A stretch of DNA of 64,000 bases from Pyrus communis (lineage: Eukaryota > Streptophyta > Magnoliopsida > Rosales > Rosaceae). A program made the translations under genes and the position numbers. Each line of letters starts with the position of its first letter. Position 1 is the stretch's first letter. The notes under the pieces are model-generated. The model was given only the letters and a program-made list of their open reading frames with translations. It had not been told where the DNA came from and made no database searches. Positions 60,720-64,000 of this stretch are shown here, piece by piece. The DNA lies in contig NC_084813.1 of NCBI RefSeq assembly GCF_963583255.1, forward strand, positions 24,253,776 to 24,317,775, read 5' to 3'.

Positions 60720-62427
60720 CTAAGCGAAAATTGTGCTTGTAAAGCTATTCCATGTAAAGTTTTCATCAGTGTTGGAAGAGCAAACAAAAGGGCTGCCACC
60801 AACTCCGTCATAGATTATTCCACCGAACTCATCATTGCTACCAGCCTGCAGTTGGTTCTTTGGTTCTTCGCCGTCAGAGCTGTCATCATCTGAGAAACTT
60901 GAGTTCTTCTGAACCAGTTCTCTGAATACTGAAGACTGGAGGAGTAGGCCAAGCGCGGTGGGAGAAGATGATTTGCTGCTGCGGATGACTTCTTGCTTTC
61001 GAGGAGAGTGTACGTAATCAGAGGCACAAGGATTTTTGAGCGAGAAGGGAGATTGCTCGGTTGTGATGTAGCTGCTGGCCGCGAATGGTGTATTTTTGGG
61101 CTCTGTGACTGCCTCCGGTACTTGTTCAGTAGATATAGTGTCGTCTGCTCTTGGCTTCAACCATCTTATGTAAGAACTCAAGTCGAAGTTGGTCACAGCA
61201 TTGATCCCTCTGTACTCAATTGCTGCAATGTCGTAGGCGCGAGCTGCTTCCTCTTGCGTACCTGGAATGCGATAAAGGCACATTGCTCAGTAATTGGAAA
61301 CTCCCTTTTCATTATATATTCCTGATACAAGCGATGTTTAGAGAGATGCAGATTCGAACACAAATAAAGAGAGAACTCACCGTAAGTGCCAAGGTAGAGG
61401 TACTTATTTCCGAAAACTCTTCCTATTCTCGCTTCCCATCTACCGTTGTGATGGTGCCTGTAAAACATGAATCAAACACTCTTTTAGATAATGTTTTTCC
61501 AACTTTTTAACGAATTGATGCGAACGATCTTTGAAAAGCATTCAGAAATATTACCTTGCTACTCCTCGGTACTTTGATACACCTCTTGAAAATCCACTGC
61601 TCTTTCTGAAACAAAGAAACAAATAATTCTTTCAACAAACTATCAAAGGAAAATCCTCGGTGAAGAAGTTTTTCTGCGAAAAAGATTTTCGAAGATGTTA
61701 CCTTCTTAACGAGGCCAAATACTCTTCTTTTGTCATAGATTGCATGATCTCGATTTCGTTGTCATAGTCAGATATCTGTAAACAGATCATCAGGGTTTAA
61801 GATCAGATATTCTACGTTAATCTTCTAAAACCATGCCAAAACACATCTCTTTAGATTTTCCGAATATAAACTCCATAAACTATATAAATTTGTACCGGAA
61901 AGTTGGTGAAAGTCGATGCCCCCCAGTACTTAACTGCGGCTAGATCATATGCTCTTGCAGCAGGTTCTTCTTCATCATAAGCTCCAAGGTAAACTGCTCA
62001 GTCCAAATAGTCCATTCAAAAGCGCGGTACGTTAGAACGAAAGATTTCAATCAGTATCCAAGGGAAAAAAAAAAAAAACACAGATTGAAGTCGAATGTGA
62101 CAATCAAAGTCATAATCTACCTTGTTTCCCTTTCTTCTTCTGTGTTGAATTCCACGATAGCTTGTCCCACAAGTGAGCTTCAAATCGACCAGTCCACCGA
62201 TGCCTGCTGACACCGCGAAATCTTGAGCTTCTCTTCACAGTGGTGGCACCAGAAGCTTGATCAGCTGGCTTTTGTGCCAACTGCTGCTCGGTTTGGTTAT
62301 TGCCACCAACTGCAGGTGGGTCTCGTCTTCTTCTCTTGACACACCGGGCCGCCTGAGCCTCAGGTTCCGATGTCCTCAGGCGGCGCCTACCCGCGTTCTC
62401 TTCATTCCTCACCATCATGAACTCCAT
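60720..62427 (-). CDS. AP2-like transcription factor, WRINKLED family (WRI3/WRI4-like)
   Basis: Double-AP2 regulator; relatives activate fatty-acid synthesis for cutin, wax or oil. Six exons on the minus strand: 62121-62427, 61896-61993, 61702-61775, 61555-61605, 61381-61457, 60720-61261; 383 codons including stop. The basic N-terminus (VKRRRRD) looks like a nuclear signal. AP2 domain 1: [20 protein letters not shown], then WDKLSWN...[20 protein letters not shown]. Linker: [22 protein letters not shown]2 domain 2: [20 protein letters not shown], then [13 protein letters not shown] and [20 protein letters not shown]. The VYL residues typical of WRI1-type domain 1 are kept at the start of exon 2. 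The C-terminal region has a Ser/Asp-rich acidic stretch ([13 protein letters not shown]), a plausible activation domain. RKSSGFSRG and GINAVTNF favour WRI3/WRI4 over WRI1. Confidence 0.92.
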
Positions 62428-62518
62428 CTCTCGAGATAAACTGCTCCGCTCGTCGTTATCAAATTCGGTGGTGGTTGTTGATGTGGTTGCTTGAGCTGTA
62501 AGGAAGGATGTTGGAGCG

Positions 62519-62527
62519 TATATATAA
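62519..62527 (-). promoter_or_regulatory. Possible TATA box of the AP2 gene
   Basis: TATATATA-type sequence about 92 bp upstream of the ATG at 62427, readable on the minus strand. Confidence 0.4.
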
Positions 62528-63323
62528 CTTGTGTGCTTGTTTTGGATCTATCTGATTAGTTTTCTGTTAGAAAACAAAGGAGACGATGATCTCGGAGCAC
62601 CTAAGACAACATTTTAGTGTCCGTACTGTGTTTGTTAAACCCAAAGGCCCAAAAGTTCGATGTGGTTTTTTGGATTTGTGTGTTAACAAACACCAAAAGT
62701 GAACCCTAACATCTAAGAATACCTTCGGACATGCCGATGTCCATTTGTTCATTTATTGGAGAATTCTAAAATCTTACATCGGAAATTTGACGAATCAAAG
62801 TACACAATGTAAAAGAAAATATAGTTCACTACTGAAAACATCGATGTATTTGATAAAACTTCACACTTGTCAATCAAGCACATGGTTATGGCAAGGTCGC
62901 CAGCAATACACAAGTTCAATGAAATCTAAATCTCCACATTGAGCTAGCTGTTTAGATATTGGACCAGCCATTTATAAGAGTCGAATTGTATACGTTGTGT
63001 TGAGAAATATCACTAAATTGTGATACTAATGACAATGTTTGATTTTATCAAGATGTTGCGATGTGAGCTGTGTTATTAGTATTACCCTAGTGTGATCACA
63101 CTTGTGAGTAAGTTAAGGTTCAGTTTTTCTTAGAATCGCTAATGGAAAAAAGTCATAGAAACTAGAAAATCATCTATCATGTTAAGCACTTGAAAGTGCT
63201 TTTTCAAGAAGCATTTTTAACTGCTTTTTCAAAAAGCACTTTTAAATATTTTTCAAAAAGCACTTTCAAGACATTTAAAAGCGTTTTTTTTTCCTTTGAA
63301 AAAACTTACAAGTGTATTTTTCA
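62528..63323. other. Upstream region of the AP2 gene and repeat sequence
   Basis: No gene is seen. From about 63180 to 63290 there are several copies of a short motif around aaaaagcactt(t/g)aa, the same motif seen in the hAT-like MITEs elsewhere in the window. Confidence 0.4.
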
Positions 63324-63470
63324 AAAGAAAAACTAATGAAAATGACTTGAAAACTTTGAGTTTTAACAATAAGAACAAAATAAAAGGTAAAGTGAACCAT
63401 AATTGACTTTTTAGTGTAAAAATATGATTTTTCGTTAAAGTAAACAGTACCGAAAACTTTTCGTTAAATT
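63324..63470 (+). repeat. Short dispersed repeat family, copy 4
   Basis: Starts aaagaaaaactaatgaaa, ends cttttcgttaaatt; orientation as copy 2. Confidence 0.65.
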
Positions 63471-63529
63471 TATTTTTTTCAAATCACTTTTGAGGTAAAC
63501 TTCTGACATCGCTGTAGTAAAACTCCTTA

Positions 63530-63933
63530 GACCAACTTCAATGGTGGGCTAAAAGTCAAATTCCCCCCCCAAAATTTCCCCCCAAACCCACTCCAACCCA
63601 AGAGGAAAATTGGGGCTAAATGCTAAATGCTAAACCAAGGCCAAATTCCCCCCAAAATTTAGCCCAGAAATCAAAGTGGACTCCACCCAATATTTATCGG
63701 AATTTAAATTTTTTTAGATTAAAATGTTTATAAAATTAATTTACGATAATCTACATATTTATTTATTTTTTAAATTTAATTTAACAAAAAAAAGTAGCCT
63801 AAGTTCATTCTTTAATAATCCCGGGTTAAAATTTTAGGCTAGAACGGTTGGAGCAGAAAAGTTGTTTCTAGGCTAAAAGCTAAATTTTCCGAGCTAAAAT
63901 ATTTGGCTTTTAGCTCAACCATTGGAGATGCTC
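63530..63933. mobile_element. Tourist-like (PIF/Harbinger) MITE, 404 bp
   Basis: Ends GACCAACTTCAATGG and (reverse complement) GAGCATCTCCAATGG, flanked by TTA at 63527-63529 and 63934-63936. Shortest of the three related copies. Confidence 0.65.
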
Positions 63934-64000
63934 TTATGAAAGCATATTTTTAGATTTTTTTTTTTTTTTAATAAAAAACGTGCTTCTAATAAAAACACTT

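Overview
The window is plant nuclear DNA, most likely from a woody eudicot. A Rosaceae fruit tree of the apple/pear type is my best guess from the style of the repeats, but no single sequence proves it. Genes are split by short AT-rich GT-AG introns, encode ordinary plant families, and sit in AT-rich DNA full of microsatellites, MITEs and retroelement pieces. I saw no tRNA, rRNA, CRISPR, organellar or bacterial sequence.

Layout. (1) 1-1797 (+): 3' part of an RLCK-VII kinase, cut by the window edge. (2) 2448-5291 (-): secreted aldose 1-epimerase. (3) 5154-13970: a duplicated, repeat-rich block with a broken copy of the epimerase promoter and first exon at its right end, a young Ty1/copia element (6839-11796) and a LINE RNase H fragment. 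(4) 14136-17184 (-): a GH81 endo-beta-1,3-glucanase gene whose coding region is split near its 3' end by a 980-bp non-autonomous hAT element (14263-15242) carrying a piece of a PPR gene. (5) 19588-23221 (+): a broken last-exon copy, then an intact PQQ beta-propeller gene. (6) 24224-28018 (+): mitochondrial LepA/EF4 (GUF1-like) GTPase. (7) 28824-31087 (-): WRKY group IIb factor. (8) about 7 kb of non-coding DNA. (9) 38007-40355 (-): plant cysteine oxidase. (10) about 10 kb of repeat-rich DNA with a 778-bp tandem duplication. (11) 50655-53676 (+): V-ATPase subunit d. (12) 56169-58846 (+): F-box/WD40 protein, followed by an unrecognised 181-codon ORF and a broken copy of the F-box gene tail. (13) 60720-62427 (-): WRINKLED-type double-AP2 factor. 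(14) MITE-rich right edge.

Exon models were built by hand from splice sites, phase continuity and family conservation. For every multi-exon gene the exons sum to a multiple of three. The genes do not form a pathway; they are independent plant loci covering signalling, sugar metabolism, cell-wall hydrolysis, organelle translation, oxygen sensing, vacuolar acidification and transcription.

The most notable structure is the hAT insertion in the GH81 gene. It has a perfect 8-bp target duplication, a remnant of transposase C-terminus and a captured PPR fragment. Removing the insertion and one target copy in silico leaves a continuous reading frame.
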